NCBI GenBank assembly: GCA_019421365.1 | Contig: JAHZFJ010000020.1 | Coordinates: 1-64,000 of the forward strand | Reading direction: 5' to 3' | From: Lachnospiraceae bacterium | Lineage (GTDB): Bacteria; Bacillota; Clostridia; Lachnospirales; Lachnospiraceae | DNA length: 64,000 nt | Shown: piece by piece, positions 63,016 to 64,000 of the stretch | How the letters are laid out: every line of letters begins with the position of its first letter | Numbering within the stretch: position 1 is the first letter of the stretch | Program-made: the position numbers and the translations under genes | Notes under the pieces: model-generated | Databases searched by the model: none | The model's input: only the letters and a program-made list of their open reading frames with translations | What the model was told of the DNA's origin: nothing

Positions 63016-63951
63016 CTATTCGTGTAATCGTCTAATTAATTGATATACTACACAGTTTTGAATTACCAGTGGTTTAGTATGTGCAAAGAAGATGATACCA
63101 TCACTTGGGGCAAGAATCTGAGATATTACTTCACCTTCTAATGGATCGATTACTTCGGCTAGAGTATCCCCAAATTGTACTTCATCACCAGGGTTTTTAA
63201 GTCTCCTATAGATACCAGAAACGTCTGCCCTTATTGGTGAAAGTGAATCTTCTTCAATTACACTAGCTATGAAACCGTTATGACAGTTGTATTTAATAAT
63301 TCCCATACGAGTAAGGAAGCGAAGTACAGAAGAAACAGCTTGTCTTGCTGATGGTTCGTCAATCTGATCAGTTGCGCTTGTGTAGACTGAGAAGGCATTC
63401 GTATCATTCATTTGCCAGTTATAGTTAAGAGTAGTAGTATCAAATGGCTCTGGCTTTCTAGTTAAGACATAAGGAAGGCCGAAAAGATTTGCTAAACTGG
63501 TATTTTGATGACCAGTTTCCATCATGCGTACATGTGGAATGAAATCTCCAGGAGTATGGAAGCTAGCAAATTGGATTCCGTAATTATATCCTCTAGCCTT
63601 CTCAAATACAGCATTTGCAATTCTTTCTGTGGTTTCACCAGAGGGGCTGCCAGGAAACATACGATTGATATCTGTTTTATCAAGAGCCCAAAAACGCTTT
63701 TCAACATTAACAGAGAAGTTATTAACACATGGAATCACTAAGATTTCATGGTTGTTTAGGATATGTCCTTTTTTTTCAATCTGTGCTAATGTCTTAATTA
63801 ATTGGGAGCACACATAGAGCTGCTGTACTTCATTACCTCTAGTTGGACCAACTATACAGGCTGATTTGTCACCGCTACCGAAGGTGTATCCGTATATATT
63901 CATATTAGCACGAAATGGAGCATCTAATGAATAGATCGTTTCTTTTAACAT
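63016..63951 (-). CDS. Succinylglutamate desuccinylase/aspartoacylase-family (M14-like) protein
   Basis: A 311-residue zinc hydrolase homologue. IVGPTRGNEVQQLY is the motif I position, where many relatives have HGNE but this subgroup has RGNE. ALDKTDINRMFPG is the arginine/substrate motif, FASFHTPGDFIPHVR carries a possible ligand, and GETTERIA is conserved. A C-terminal beta domain (about 230-311) resembles a biotinyl-lipoyl-like cap. Relatives deacylate N-acyl amino acids. GGAGG precedes the ATG. Confidence 0.85.
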   Translation of the reverse strand: MLKETIYSLDAPFRANMNIYGYTFGSGDKSACIVGPTRGNEVQQLYVCSQLIKTLAQIEKKGHILNNHEILVIPCVNNFSVNVEKRFWALDKTDINRMFPGSPSGETTERIANAVFEKARGYNYGIQFASFHTPGDFIPHVRMMETGHQNTSLANLFGLPYVLTRKPEPFDTTTLNYNWQMNDTNAFSVYTSATDQIDEPSARQAVSSVLRFLTRMGIIKYNCHNGFIASVIEEDSLSPIRADVSGIYRRLKNPGDEVQFGDTLAEVIDPLEGEVISQILAPSDGIIFFAHTKPLVIQNCVVYQLIRRLHE

Positions 63952-64000
63952 ACGCCAGTACCTCCTAATATACGAGCAATTAAAGATCCAGCATATACAA
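63945..64000 (-). CDS. 3' end of an upstream gene (partial)
   Basis: On the minus strand a frame open from the window edge ends in a stop overlapping the ATG of the desuccinylase-family gene (ATGTTAA) and reads YAGSLIARILGGTGVC. The overlap is typical of coupled operon genes. Only about 17 residues are visible, so family cannot be assigned, though a paralogue of the downstream gene is common in this setting. Confidence 0.4.
   Translation of the reverse strand, partial: VYAGSLIARILGGTGVC

Overview
The window is AT-rich, low-GC Firmicute DNA and looks like a chromosomal segment of an anaerobic, motile, plant-polysaccharide-degrading clostridium of the Lachnospiraceae (Lachnoclostridium phytofermentans type). 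This is an inference from gene content and order. The evidence is the dgt-like/dnaG/rpoD block followed by trmK, a Nif3-like gene and a TGS-domain nucleoside kinase, a type A RNase P RNA, feoAB without aerobic iron genes, a large secreted multi-CBM GH10 xylanase, and fragments of flagellar biology. No tRNA, rRNA, CRISPR array, transposase, prophage or attachment site was seen.

Layout. 1-2.4 kb: the 3' part of an oligopeptide-ABC ATPase with a coiled-coil insert, then three small genes. 2.4-9.6 kb: upp, the 1403-residue xylanase, a small membrane protein and a Cof-type HAD phosphatase. 9.7-12.5 kb: a Fur-box-controlled ferrous iron operon (feoA, feoB, Cys-rich partner) and a structured element with inverted ends. 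12.6-21.5 kb: housekeeping block (dNTPase, primase, sigma A, LysR regulator, trmK, Nif3, nucleoside kinase) and rnpB on the minus strand. 21.7-33.6 kb: an accessory stretch with a FliK-like gene, a TldD/TldE pair, unknown genes, two tandem cyclase-fold-like paralogues and several deletion-scarred genes (metallophosphoesterase, cysteine hydrolase remnant, AraC regulator). 33.6-40.9 kb: an XRE regulator and gltBD glutamate synthase, whose leader holds a terminator followed by three 20-nt repeats. 41-47.5 kb: lipoprotein, NfeD-like plus flotillin pair, S41-like protein lacking the serine, cytidylate-kinase-like protein, AI-2E family permease. 47.7-52.9 kb: a four-gene ABC export cassette with two unusual surface proteins. 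52.9-54.4 kb: a truncated cell-wall/spore-type protein and a miniature flagellin-like gene. 54.8-59.1 kb: carAB. 59.1-64 kb: thiT under a TPP riboswitch, an HAD phosphatase, an EAL phosphodiesterase and a desuccinylase/aspartoacylase-family gene.

How it fits together. Nitrogen and pyrimidine metabolism are linked here by glutamate synthase, carbamoyl-phosphate synthase and uracil salvage. The xylanase supplies plant-derived sugars. Control is visible as a Fur box, a TPP riboswitch and a leader terminator before gltB. The less ordinary content is (i) the gltB leader with repeats, (ii) the ABC cassette with a CARDB-like protein and a mucin-like tail-anchored protein, (iii) the 134-residue flagellin-like protein, (iv) twin cyclase-like genes beside a broken AraC gene, and (v) a concentration of genes that seem to have lost internal or 3' segments.
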